Assembly: GCA_003133425.1 (NCBI GenBank)
Contig: PKXI01000211.1
Coordinates: 249 to 35,053, forward strand
Source of the DNA: Acidobacteriaceae bacterium
GTDB lineage: Bacteria; Acidobacteriota; Terriglobia; Terriglobales; Acidobacteriaceae
Reading direction: 5' to 3'
DNA: 34,805 bases
Positions 7,653-15,646 of this stretch are shown one piece after another. The position numbers were made by a program, and so were the translations under genes. The notes under the pieces were generated by a model. It saw only the letters and a list, made by a program, of their open reading frames with translations. It had not been told where the DNA came from and ran no database searches. Positions within the stretch are counted from its first letter, which is position 1, and each line of letters begins with the position of its first letter.

Positions 7653-8107
7653 AAGCCCCCACGATTTCGGTCAGCGTCTTAGCAGAATTATGCGCCAGTG
7701 CCGCCCGAGCTTGCCTCTTGCAGGCCTGTTGAAGCTGAGGAAAATTGAGTGGGCCGAATCCCGATTTTGCGGCTTGTGCCAACGCCGAAATGGCCGCTTA
7801 GGTGGTTACGAAATGGGGCGAAATGTTCGTCTAAAAGGTTGTACTTCTTCGAGGGCTTAACCTTTCAAGCAATCCAAATCCGCGAATTGGCTGCACGAAA
7901 GGTTCCGGATTTGCGCAAAGGGTTGTTTGGAACGACCCGGAATGGGCGCAAATAGGGGCTTTTGCGCACAAAAAAGGCGCTTATCCTGCGCTAGAAGCCC
8001 CCTCTTTACAGGGACGAAACACCCTATAAGGTGTCATAGCCCAGTTGTAATTTCCGGTTTTTCCTGACTGTGGGGGCGGAGAAACAAGGAACAGCCACCC
8101 CGGCAGG

Positions 8108-8130
8108 GAATAGGGAATAGAAAAGCCCCT
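8108..8130 (-). repeat. 23-base dispersed repeat, copy 2
   Basis: Inverted copy of the element at 5834-5856; 21 of 23 positions agree. Just downstream the palindrome cluster begins. Confidence 0.5.
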
Positions 8131-8149
8131 GAGTGAAGCGTTGTGGTTT

Positions 8150-8186
8150 CCCACCCTTGCCGCGATGAGGCTGCGTCAAGGATGGG
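8150..8186. repeat. Palindromic repeat (CCCAYCCTT family)
   Basis: CCCACCCTTG pairs with CAAGGATGGG (one wobble) around a 17-base loop. The right arm runs into GGATGGGGCACCC, which is repeated after the next palindrome. Confidence 0.6.
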
Positions 8187-8245
8187 GCACCCGGCTCGTC
8201 AGCGAGGCAGCCGGTCGGCGGGGATGGAATCGTGGTATTCCCCCC

Positions 8246-8280
8246 CATGAATCAAAAAGCGATTCATGGATGGGGCACCC
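8246..8280. repeat. Palindrome followed by GGATGGGGCACCC
   Basis: CATGAATC and GATTCATG form a perfect 8-bp stem with a 7-base loop, and the stem is directly followed by the same 13-base tail found at 8180. The shared tail with different stems suggests modular copies of one intergenic element. Confidence 0.55.
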
Positions 8281-8500
8281 AGTCTTGTGATAGGGCACCT
8301 GCATCCCACATCTAGCCACTTCGCCACCGATGCCGGCGAAACCAGCTATGAGCTAACAGATGTCAGCAATCAGTTTCGGTTGCAGAGACGCAAGCCAATC
8401 CGGCCCACGTACGCTTTCTGGTCCCTGACCACAGACTCCCGTTCACTGTGCGAAAAGGCCCACCGCGTTCTCCGGGGTTGGTCGGGAGAGGGGCCTGCCG

Positions 8501-9232
8501 TCAAACTTCGATGTGTTCCTTATTGACCGAGATCCGGCCCAGCAGGCTGAACATCTTTTCGCAGGTCTGCAGATGAACCCGCATGGCGTGCCTTGCCTTT
8601 TCCGGTTCCCGGCTGCGCACAGCGGCGAGTATCTTGGCGTGCTGCCCATGTGCGTTTTCCTTGATTCCGGGTAATTCCTGCGACTTGCTGATCCACTCCT
8701 TGAGGACGCCGCGAATCGGGGTCAGGAGCTCGAACAGCATCTGGTTCTTGGCGCATTGGGCGATGGTGAGGTGAAATTCAACGTCCAGATCGACAAAATC
8801 GCGACCGACGCCGTTCAGGCTCTGCGTCATTTCCTCCATCAGGGAGTCCAGTTGCTGCAAGTCGCTGGTGTCAGCGCGCTCTGCAGCCAGCGCCGCGGTC
8901 TCACCCTCAATAAGGAGGCGCGCCTCGCCAACGTCCTGGAGCTCCTTATCGGTCTTCAGGAGTCCCTTGGCCATGATTCGTTCGATCAGAAGTACTGACC
9001 CTTCAATAACATAGGTTCCCTCGCCGGGCCGCATCTGCACCATGCCCACAAATGCCAGTGACTTCAACGCCTCGCGCAGCGTGGACCGGCCGATATTCAA
9101 AGCAAAGCAAAGCTCCGCCTCAGAAGGCAGCTTTTCGCCTGGCTTCCACCTGCCCTCGGCGATCTGGTCGGAGAGTTGTGCCGCAACCTGCTCTCCTAAT
9201 GTGACTCTGGAAACCGGTTTCAGCATTGACAT
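8501..9232 (-). CDS. GntR-family regulator, FadR/FCD subfamily
   Basis: A 243-residue transcription factor. The N-terminal winged helix (about 10-75) has EKLPSEAELCFALNIGRST and LREALKSLAFVGMV followed by the wing RPGEGTYV; the rest is an all-helical FCD effector domain (VDLDVEFHLTIAQCAKNQMLFEL, with the Asp and His residues that usually bind a metal or a carboxylate ligand). FCD regulators typically answer to organic or sugar acids. The gene is divergent from the transporter-led operon starting at 9475, so that operon is its likely target. Between them lie a TATAAT on the minus strand and three copies of ACATCAG or its complement, fitting autoregulation. Confidence 0.92.
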   Translation of the reverse strand: MSMLKPVSRVTLGEQVAAQLSDQIAEGRWKPGEKLPSEAELCFALNIGRSTLREALKSLAFVGMVQMRPGEGTYVIEGSVLLIERIMAKGLLKTDKELQDVGEARLLIEGETAALAAERADTSDLQQLDSLMEEMTQSLNGVGRDFVDLDVEFHLTIAQCAKNQMLFELLTPIRGVLKEWISKSQELPGIKENAHGQHAKILAAVRSREPEKARHAMRVHLQTCEKMFSLLGRISVNKEHIEV

Positions 9233-9247
9233 GGTTACCCTGCCTTA

Positions 9248-9276
9248 ATTATAGTTCGCTGGCTAGAACATCAGCA
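9248..9276 (-). promoter_or_regulatory. Promoter of the divergent FadR-type regulator
   Basis: On the minus strand a perfect TATAAT (9248-9253) lies 15 bases before the regulator's ATG. With a 17-base spacer the -35 position (9271-9276) reads TGCTGA, a weak match, and falls inside the operator-like repeats, so repressor binding would block it. Confidence 0.45.
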
Positions 9277-9295
9277 CATCAGGCTGTCTGATGTT
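9267..9295. promoter_or_regulatory. Operator array: three ACATCAG half-sites
   Basis: AACATCAG (9267-9274) is directly followed by CACATCAG (9275-9282), and after five bases by CTGATGTT (9288-9295). The outer pair is perfectly complementary over 8 bases and the inner pair over 7. The position between the divergent regulator and the transporter operon, overlapping the regulator's -35 region, suggests the binding site of the regulator encoded at 8501-9232. A further AACATCAG lies at 16379-16386 in front of the receptor gene. Confidence 0.6.
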
Positions 9296-9474
9296 TATAG
9301 GCCAGCCCAGCGATCTTAGCAACTGGGAAGCCTCCGGTCTCTGGCAATCGGGTTTAGATTGCTCAACTTGGAGACCATCGCAGTCTTTTTGTGTCGTTGG
9401 GCATTGTGGTGTCTGTCTCGCTTCCCACACCCGTACTTAAAGGGTCAACAATCTGTTTTACACGAGTCGGCACC

Positions 9475-10752
9475 ATGAATAAAGTACTGCGTTGGAAGAT
9501 GGCTTTGCTGATCACAGCCGCAATAGCGATCAGCTATTTCGACCGGCAGACGCTTCCTATAGCGATCCGGGCCATCCAGCGGGAGATTCCCGTCACGAAT
9601 ACGCAGTTCTCTCACCTGCAGGCGGCGTTCCTGGCTGCTTATGCGCTGATGTACGCCGGCAGCGGAAAGCTGATCGATGTTCTGGGGACGCGCAAGGGAT
9701 TTTTGCTGATCATGCTGTGGTGGTCGCTGGCCTGTGCGAGCCAAGGGCTGGCCTCCAGCGTCCCCATGCTGGCCGTTTGCCTGTTTCTGCTGGGAATGGG
9801 CGAGGGTGGAGGGTTTCCCGCCGCGACCAAGGCGATGGCTGAGTGGTTTCCCGCGCACGAGCGCTCGACCGCCATGGGAATGATGAACGCCGGTACTGCC
9901 GTTGGCGCGGTTGCAGCTCCGCCCTTGATTGCTCTAACGCTGGCGCACCTGAGCTGGCGCTGGGTCTTCTTTCTGGCCGGCGCAGTCGGCCTCATGTGGA
10001 CTCTCTGGTGGATCCGCGACTACCAGCCTGCCGCTTCGCATCCGCGCCTGAGTGCAGGCGAGAGGCAGGAGCTTGCAGAAGTGCTCGCGCCCAAGGTGAC
10101 GAGTGACTTGAAGATTCGCTGGATCGATCTCTTTCGCTATCCGCAGGTTTCGGGTCTGGTCTTTGCCAAGTTCCTCAGCGATGCTGCCTGGTACTTCTAC
10201 ATTTTCTGGCTGCCCAAATATTTGTATGACGTGCACCATTTTGATACGAAGCAAGTCGGCTATTTCGCCTGGATTCCTTACGCCGCCGCTGGCGTGGGGA
10301 GCTTGCTGGGAGGCTGGTTCTCGAGCCGGCTGATCCAGCGCGGCTTCTCGCTCAACATGTCGCGCAAGATTGCGCTTGGCGTCAGCGCCGGTGTAATGCC
10401 TTCAATTCTTCTGGTGATGCATTCGCCCGTAGAACTGGTGATCGTTCTTTTCAGCATCGCCTTTGCCGGTCAGCAATCGTGGTCCACGCTGGTCATGACT
10501 TTGCCATCTGACCTTGTTCCCTCCAGCGTAGTGGGTTCGTTCGCCGGCCTGGTTGGCTTTGGCGGCGCAATGGGCGGCATTGTTTTTGGCCTTATCGTTG
10601 GATTGCTGCTCGATCACGGATTTGGTTACGGACCCGTGTTCGCATGTGTCAGCGTTCTGCACCTGATAGGGTTCTGCGTCATCCTGCTGACGATTCGCGT
10701 CGTTGGCCCAATCGACTTCAAGTCCAAGGCGGCCCGTTTCGTCGCAGCCTGA
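9475..10752 (+). CDS. MFS transporter of the anion:cation symporter type (acid sugars)
   Basis: A 425-residue, 12-helix major facilitator. The first loop motif ISYFDRQTLPIAIR (Asp-Arg-Gln) and the GMGEGGGFPAATKAMAEWFP block in helix 4/5 are hallmarks of the ACS branch that includes hexuronate (ExuT), galactarate and related organic-acid transporters; ERSTAMGMMNAGTAVGAV follows as expected. It therefore probably imports a sugar acid or hydroxy acid by proton symport. ATG 9475 was chosen over the upstream GTG at 9391 because the first helix starts right after it; its ribosome-binding site is weak. It leads the operon that continues 29 bases later with the racemase-like gene. Confidence 0.9.
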   Translation: MNKVLRWKMALLITAAIAISYFDRQTLPIAIRAIQREIPVTNTQFSHLQAAFLAAYALMYAGSGKLIDVLGTRKGFLLIMLWWSLACASQGLASSVPMLAVCLFLLGMGEGGGFPAATKAMAEWFPAHERSTAMGMMNAGTAVGAVAAPPLIALTLAHLSWRWVFFLAGAVGLMWTLWWIRDYQPAASHPRLSAGERQELAEVLAPKVTSDLKIRWIDLFRYPQVSGLVFAKFLSDAAWYFYIFWLPKYLYDVHHFDTKQVGYFAWIPYAAAGVGSLLGGWFSSRLIQRGFSLNMSRKIALGVSAGVMPSILLVMHSPVELVIVLFSIAFAGQQSWSTLVMTLPSDLVPSSVVGSFAGLVGFGGAMGGIVFGLIVGLLLDHGFGYGPVFACVSVLHLIGFCVILLTIRVVGPIDFKSKAARFVAA

Positions 10753-10781
10753 AACTTAATAACGACATAGGAGATAAGAAT

Positions 10782-11477
10782 ATGGAAAAGCAAACAAAGA
10801 CAATCGGCATCATTCATGCGGTTCATCTCACCATTCGCGCCATGCAGCCATTTCTCGAGCGCTATATTCCCAACGTCGAGGTAATGCACCTCTGCGATGA
10901 CACCATTCAGCGCGACAATATTGCCGCAGGCGTCGGCGTAATTCCGAAGAACAACTACTTCAAGTTCGCGCAGTACGCGCACAACCTGCAGGAGTCCGGC
11001 GTCGAGCTGATTCTTCTGGCCTGCTCCACCTTCAACTATGCGGCTGAGCTGGCGCGCCCCATGATCGATATCCCGATCATGCAGATCGATCGCCCCATGA
11101 TGGAGCTTGCCGTTGCACAAGGCCGCCGCGTAGGTTTATTGGCCACGCTGGCCACCACGGTGCCTTCGTCTGAACGTTTGTTGCGCATTGTCGCGGCTGA
11201 AAAAGGATTGCCGGTCGATATCACAACCGTGATGCGCCCCGAGGCGTTTGCGGCCATTCAAAAGGGCGACAAGGATACCCACAACAACATTTTGCTCGAG
11301 GAAATCGACAAGCTCTCCGGCAAAGTCGATTCCATCGTGCTCGCACAGCTCTCCATGTCTGCGCTGGAGCCCTTGCTGGGCAAGACCGCAGTGCCAGTCT
11401 ACAACAGCGGCACCACTGGCTTTGATTGCATTCGCCGCACACTGTATGGCAACGTCGCGACGGAGGTACACGCATGA
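10782..11477 (+). CDS. Asp/Glu racemase superfamily protein, one catalytic Cys
   Basis: A 231-residue protein of the Asp/Glu/hydantoin racemase fold. The first half has the catalytic Cys81 in LILLACSTFNYAA; the symmetric second-half position, where racemases have a second Cys, reads IVLAQLSMS with Gln189, so a classical two-Cys racemisation is unlikely. Related one-Cys enzymes of this superfamily are decarboxylases or isomerases (for example arylmalonate decarboxylase, whose Cys is in the other half). A GGAG box lies 9 bases before the ATG. The stop overlaps the next start (ATGA), so it is coupled to the split transketolase. The substrate is unknown; context points to a hydroxy or keto acid from sugar-acid breakdown. 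Confidence 0.85.
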   Translation: MEKQTKTIGIIHAVHLTIRAMQPFLERYIPNVEVMHLCDDTIQRDNIAAGVGVIPKNNYFKFAQYAHNLQESGVELILLACSTFNYAAELARPMIDIPIMQIDRPMMELAVAQGRRVGLLATLATTVPSSERLLRIVAAEKGLPVDITTVMRPEAFAAIQKGDKDTHNNILLEEIDKLSGKVDSIVLAQLSMSALEPLLGKTAVPVYNSGTTGFDCIRRTLYGNVATEVHA

Positions 11478-12376
11478 TCGCGTCTCTAACCGATCAGGCA
11501 ACGCCGGCCCGCGTCTATCCCTATTGCGCGCCGCACACGGCTGAGATGATTGCCGATCTCTCGCGTCGTGCTTACGAGTACCGTACGCAGGTGCTGCGCA
11601 TGGTGTACGGGCGCAAGTCCGGACACATTGGCGGTGCGTTCTCCATTGCAGAGATTCTCACCTGCCTCTACTTTCATCAGCTTCGGATCGATCCCGCCAA
11701 TCCCAAATGGGAAGATCGAGATCGTCTTGTCTTTTCAAAAGGACATGCCTGCGCGATGCTCTACACGTGCCTTGCGCATCGCGGATTCTTTCCGGTTGAG
11801 GAACTACCCACCTTCCGCGGGCTGAACAGCCACTTGCAGGGCCACCCTGAACCGCAGAAGACGCCGGGCGTGGAAGTGGCTGCGGGACCGCTGGGACACG
11901 GCGTGGCCATTGCGTCTGGTATGGCGTTGTCTGCGCGTATGGACGGGTCCAACCGCAACATCTACGCCATCCTGGGCGATGGCGAATTGAATAGCGGTGT
12001 CATCTGGGAAGGCCTGATGGTTGGCGCCAAGTTCGGCCTCGATAACCTTACGGTGATTGTGGACTACAACGGCGTGCAGCAGACGGGAACCACGCAACAC
12101 GTGATGCCGACTGAACCAATCGCTGATAAGTGGGCTTCGTTCAACTGGCATGTCATCGAGATTCACGGCCACAACGTAGCAGAGATTCTGAATGCGCTGG
12201 ATCGTGCGAACGAAATCCACGGACGTCCGGTAGTCATTATCGCCCGCACCACAAAGGGCAAGGGTGTGAGCTTTATGGAGAACCAGCCCGCATGGCACGG
12301 CGGCATTCCAGACGACAAGCAGTTCCAGGCCGCACTGGCGGAGTTGGAAGAAAGGACAAACGAATGGAGAGCGTGA
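11474..12376 (+). CDS. Transketolase-like enzyme, N-terminal (TPP diphosphate) subunit
   Basis: A 300-residue half-transketolase. It carries the thiamine diphosphate/metal motif GDGELNSGVIWEG (168-180) with DYNGVQQTG after it, and the substrate or cofactor histidines in SGHIGG (His51), FSKGHA (His91) and GPLGHG. ATG 11474 overlaps the previous stop. The C-terminal half is encoded by the next gene with a 13-base overlap, so the pair forms one enzyme. Split transketolases are common in dedicated catabolic operons, where they move a two-carbon ketol unit from a ketose or ketose acid to an aldehyde; the actual donor here is unknown. It is probably not the housekeeping pentose-phosphate enzyme. 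Confidence 0.9.
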   Translation: MIASLTDQATPARVYPYCAPHTAEMIADLSRRAYEYRTQVLRMVYGRKSGHIGGAFSIAEILTCLYFHQLRIDPANPKWEDRDRLVFSKGHACAMLYTCLAHRGFFPVEELPTFRGLNSHLQGHPEPQKTPGVEVAAGPLGHGVAIASGMALSARMDGSNRNIYAILGDGELNSGVIWEGLMVGAKFGLDNLTVIVDYNGVQQTGTTQHVMPTEPIADKWASFNWHVIEIHGHNVAEILNALDRANEIHGRPVVIIARTTKGKGVSFMENQPAWHGGIPDDKQFQAALAELEERTNEWRA

Positions 12377-13365
12377 TTCGAAATCCTTTCGGCGCCCCCA
12401 CGCCGGTTCGTAAGGCGTACGGGGAAGCACTGGTTCAGTTGGGTGCTGAGCGCGATGATGTTGTTGTGCTCAGCGCGGACGTGCAGAGCTCCGATTTCAG
12501 CTACATGTTTGAAGCCGCCTATCCCAAGCGCTTTATCAATGTGGGCATCGCTGAGCCGGCGCTGGTGGATGTAGCAGTCGGCCTGGCCAATAGCGGCAAG
12601 ATCCCAATCGCAAATACATTCGCCTTCCTGTTTGCCACGCGCGCATTGGAGATGGTGCGTACGCATCTCTGCTATGGCGGCGCCAATGTCAAGCTGGCAG
12701 GGGCTTATGCAGGGCTCTCGGACTCGTTCGACGGTCCGACGCACCAAACCGTTTCCGATCTCGCCATCATGCGCAGTCTCCCCAGGATGACGGTCGTCGT
12801 TCCTGCTGATTCACTCGCAGTGAAAAAACTGCTGCCGCAGATTGTTGCATGGAATGGGCCGGTCTACTTCCGGCTATGCCGCAATGAACTGCCGGAGATC
12901 TTCACCGAAGCCTACGCGCCGGTGATCGGAAAAGGCTTCACACTCATGGACGGCGAAGACGCCACTGTGATTGCGTGCGGCGTGATGGTTGCCCGCTCCA
13001 TCGAAGCGGCTCGGTTGCTCGCAAAAGAGGGCATTCACCTCCGCGTCGTCGAGATGCACACCATCAAGCCTCTGGACACTGACCTCGTCGTGCGCTGCGC
13101 GCAAGAGACGGGCGCAATTGTCACAGCCGAGGAGCATTCCATTATCGGCGGGTTGGGCGGCGCGGTGGCCGAGTGTTTGTCGCAGTACTCGCCCGTTCCG
13201 CTCGAGCGCGTTGGCGTGAACGACACCTTTACTGAATCAGGGCCGTACTCCGATCTGCTCGAGAAGTACGGCATGAGCGTGGAGGCGGTCGTGGCCGCCG
13301 CGCAGCGCGCCATCGCGCGTAAACAGGCAACCCCAGCCCATGAAACCAGTGAGGTTTTGAAGTGA
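12364..13365 (+). CDS. Transketolase-like enzyme, C-terminal (pyrimidine) subunit
   Basis: A 333-residue partner of the preceding gene, with the pyrimidine-binding domain and the transketolase C-terminal domain. Glu64 in INVGIAEPALVDVAVGLA is the residue that activates the thiazolium cofactor. GPTHQTVSDLAIMRSLP (about 128-144) matches the transketolase phosphate/loop region, and VTAEEHSIIGGLGGAV marks the C-terminal domain. ATG 12364 lies within the end of the N-subunit gene (13-base overlap), showing tight coupling; its own stop overlaps the next start by one base (TGATG). Function as in the N-subunit entry: ketol transfer with unknown donor. Confidence 0.9.
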   Translation: MESVIRNPFGAPTPVRKAYGEALVQLGAERDDVVVLSADVQSSDFSYMFEAAYPKRFINVGIAEPALVDVAVGLANSGKIPIANTFAFLFATRALEMVRTHLCYGGANVKLAGAYAGLSDSFDGPTHQTVSDLAIMRSLPRMTVVVPADSLAVKKLLPQIVAWNGPVYFRLCRNELPEIFTEAYAPVIGKGFTLMDGEDATVIACGVMVARSIEAARLLAKEGIHLRVVEMHTIKPLDTDLVVRCAQETGAIVTAEEHSIIGGLGGAVAECLSQYSPVPLERVGVNDTFTESGPYSDLLEKYGMSVEAVVAAAQRAIARKQATPAHETSEVLK

Positions 13366-14678
13366 TGAAGCGCGTAACGCTCCCCTACGGGCACGAAGAA
13401 CGGACCGTCGAGATTCCCGAAGAGAATTTTGCATGGATCGAAGGGCCGCGTCACGCGCCTCCGATTCCAGACATCGAAGCAGCGGTGCGCCACGCAATCC
13501 GGAACCCCATTGGCTCCCCGACGCTTGCGGAGTTGGTTGCGCGTCACGGCAAACGCACGCTGCTGCTAGTGGATGACAGCACGCGCAGCACTCCGCAAAG
13601 ACTTATCCTGCCCATTCTGCTCGATGAGTTGAATGCAGCCGGAGTTCCGGACAGCGAAATCTCGGCGATGATCGCACTCGGAACTCATCGCAGAATGGAG
13701 CACAAGGAAATCGCCGAGCGTGTGAGCGAAGCTGTTCTGCATCGCATTCCGGTGACCAATCTTTCCCACGATCCCAAGGACTTTGTCGATCTGGGCGTGA
13801 CGCCGCTCGGAATTCCGATCCATGTGAGCCGCCGCTATCTCGAGAGCCCTATCACGATTGCGATCGGCAACATCATTCCGCACATGTATGCGGGCTATGC
13901 AGGCGGAGCGAAGATGGTGCAGCCTGGTGTTACCAGTGCCATCACCACGGGAAGAACGCACCTGATTGCCGGTCCGCGCGTGTACGAGATTCTGGGCAAC
14001 GTCGACAACGAGGTCCGCAAGGAGATGGAGACCATCGCCATCCAGTCCGGCCTCAAGTTCATCGTGAATGTTGTGCTCGATGCCGGGGGAGCGGTCGCGG
14101 GCATCGTGGCCGGCGACGTGGTGAAGGCGCACCGAGCCGGCGTTGATATTGCGCGTCCCATCTACACCATTGAACTCGAAGAGAAGGCGGACATCGTCGT
14201 TGCCAGCTCACATCCGGCCGATCGCGATCTGTGGCAGGGCTTCAAGCCGGTGAACAACTGCGGAATGCTGGTCAAGGATGGAGGGACGCTCATCCTCCTG
14301 ATTCCTGCGCCGGAAGGCATTGCGCCGGATCACACACAGCTCGTCGATTTCGGTACTACGCCCGGCGACGAAGTGATGGCGTTGGTGAATGAAGGAAAGG
14401 TAAAGGACGAAGTCGCCGCGGCAACCTATCTTGCCTTCGACCAGACGCGGAAACGTATCAATGTCGCCCTTGTGTCGGACGGAGTTTCGGACGCAGAGGC
14501 ACGCAAGATCGGAATCACGTCAACAACTGATTTCAACGAAGCTCTGACGGCAGCTCTGGCGAGACACGGCAGCAACGCGCGCATCGGAGTGGTCACCCAG
14601 GGCGCCGACATTATGGCCCACTTCACCAAGAAGGGAAAGGAAGTAGAATGCCACGATTTGCAGCAAACCTATCAATGA
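13365..14678 (+). CDS. LarA-family nickel-pincer racemase/epimerase
   Basis: A 437-residue homologue of lactate racemase LarA, which moves a hydride at the 2-hydroxy carbon using a covalently bound nickel-pincer nucleotide. Key residues can be placed: Asp71 and Arg74 in LVDDSTRSTP, His108 in LGTHRR, His173 in IPHMYAGY, Lys183 in YAGGAKMVQPG (cofactor attachment) and His199 in GRTHLIAG (nickel ligand), each aligning within one position of the Lactobacillus enzyme. Homologues act on lactate, malate, 2-hydroxyglutarate or aldonates, so the substrate is open. The cofactor genes larB, larC and larE are not in the window. ATG 13365 overlaps the previous stop; a GTG at 13362 is also possible. It overlaps the next gene by 31 bases. 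Confidence 0.9.
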   Translation: MKRVTLPYGHEERTVEIPEENFAWIEGPRHAPPIPDIEAAVRHAIRNPIGSPTLAELVARHGKRTLLLVDDSTRSTPQRLILPILLDELNAAGVPDSEISAMIALGTHRRMEHKEIAERVSEAVLHRIPVTNLSHDPKDFVDLGVTPLGIPIHVSRRYLESPITIAIGNIIPHMYAGYAGGAKMVQPGVTSAITTGRTHLIAGPRVYEILGNVDNEVRKEMETIAIQSGLKFIVNVVLDAGGAVAGIVAGDVVKAHRAGVDIARPIYTIELEEKADIVVASSHPADRDLWQGFKPVNNCGMLVKDGGTLILLIPAPEGIAPDHTQLVDFGTTPGDEVMALVNEGKVKDEVAAATYLAFDQTRKRINVALVSDGVSDAEARKIGITSTTDFNEALTAALARHGSNARIGVVTQGADIMAHFTKKGKEVECHDLQQTYQ

Positions 14679-15427
14679 TGTTCAATGAGGTGCCTTTCCT
14701 CGACCGTTTCAAAGCAGCATCGGCGGCGGGATTTACGGCAGTGGAGTTTTTATTTCCGTACGAGTACTCGCCTGAAGAAGTAGCGGCAAAGGCCAAGGCT
14801 GCCGGAACGCAGGTAGTCCTGTTCAATATGCCGGCCGGCAACTGGGGCGCGGGCGAGCGCGGCATCACGGCGCTTCCCGGGCGCGAGCAGGAATTCCGCG
14901 ACGGGGTGGATAAGGCTCTCCTCTATGCAGAACACCTGGGGACTACCAGGCTTCACGCCATGGCCGGCATCGCTCCTGCTGGAGCAGACGCTGCTGCTTG
15001 CCGCGCCACGCTCATCGCAAATCTTAAGTACGCAGCGGAAAAGCTCGCAGCGAAAAACATCACGCTGCTTCTTGAAGCAATCAACACGCGGGACATGCCT
15101 GGCTTTATTGTTTCCACGCAAAAAGACTCTCATGCGATCTGCGAAGCCGTGGGTGCGCCCAACCTGAAGATGCAGATGGATCTCTATCACATGCAGGTGA
15201 TGGAGGGAGATCTTGCCACCTGCCTCAAGCGCTATGCAACCGAGTGCGGCCACATTCAGATTGCCGGATGCCCTGAGCGTCACGAGCCGGATACAGGCGA
15301 AGTCCGCTATGAGTATCTCTACCGCGTAATCGATGAGATCGGCTATCAGGGATGGCTTGGCTGCGAGTATCGCCCGGCAGGCAAAACAACAGAAGGTCTG
15401 GCTTGGTTCAGCGCCGCAACGCGCTGA
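14648..15427 (+). CDS. hyi: Hydroxypyruvate isomerase-like TIM-barrel enzyme
   Basis: A 259-residue TIM-barrel isomerase of the Hyi/OtnI group. Expected metal ligands are Glu143 (LLLEAINTRDMPGF), Asp178 (MQMDLYHMQ), Gln204 (GHIQIAG) and Glu240 (LGCEYRPAG), the same numbering as in the E. coli enzyme. Hyi interconverts hydroxypyruvate and tartronate semialdehyde; OtnI acts on 2-keto-tetronates. The gene normally precedes a tartronate-semialdehyde reductase (glxR); here only a deleted relic of that gene follows, while an intact glxR is at 29228. ATG 14648, with a purine-rich AGGAAG box, starts inside the LarA-like gene. Substrate choice between hydroxypyruvate and 2-keto-tetronate cannot be made from sequence. 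Confidence 0.88.
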   Translation: MPRFAANLSMMFNEVPFLDRFKAASAAGFTAVEFLFPYEYSPEEVAAKAKAAGTQVVLFNMPAGNWGAGERGITALPGREQEFRDGVDKALLYAEHLGTTRLHAMAGIAPAGADAAACRATLIANLKYAAEKLAAKNITLLLEAINTRDMPGFIVSTQKDSHAICEAVGAPNLKMQMDLYHMQVMEGDLATCLKRYATECGHIQIAGCPERHEPDTGEVRYEYLYRVIDEIGYQGWLGCEYRPAGKTTEGLAWFSAATR

Positions 15428-15459
15428 CGGCGTAGCTCGAAATGGAAGAGGAGAAGCAA

Positions 15460-15604
15460 GTGTCAAAAATCTGCGCTGCCCATGACAAGTCTTGTGCAGC
15501 AGATGCTGATCGCGCTGATGAATCGCGGCAGCGGCGATCTGGATCACTCGGCAATTGTGACTTTTATCGAGGAGATGACACCTAAGGTCCCTGCGAAGAG
15601 CTGA
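15460..15604 (+). pseudogene. glxR relic: start and C-terminus joined by an internal deletion
   Basis: After a GAGGAG box, GTG TCA AAA ATC (15460-15471) encodes MSKI, the start of tartronate-semialdehyde reductases and identical to the start of the intact copy at 29228. The sequence then jumps to the family's last 40 or so residues in another frame: ALPMTSLVQQMLIALM, then GSGDLDHSAIVTFIEEM, ending at TGA 15602-15604. These align with LPLTAVVMEILQALK and GNLDHGAIVRFYEKL of the intact copy. About 740 bases of the gene are thus missing and the frame is broken. It sits just behind hyi, its usual operon partner. It is a dead gene unless the gap is an assembly error. Confidence 0.8.
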
Positions 15605-15646
15605 GTGAAATCGTCCTTGGGTACTTTTTTGAATTGAGGAGGAGGC

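Larger units (their letters stand above)
7653..8500. other. Repeat-rich non-coding region
   Basis: About 850 bases between two minus-strand genes without a supportable gene. It holds several palindromes (8150-8186, 8246-8268), a 13-base direct repeat GGATGGGGCACCC at 8180-8192 and 8268-8280, and a 23-base element at 8108-8130 that also occurs at 5834. The short open frames here span these repeats and lack start signals. The part near 7653 should contain the phzF-like gene's promoter, which I could not place. Confidence 0.6.

Noticed and set aside
7749..7955. Short open frame in the repeat-rich region
   Set aside because: No start signal, overlaps repeats and shows no recognisable protein pattern.
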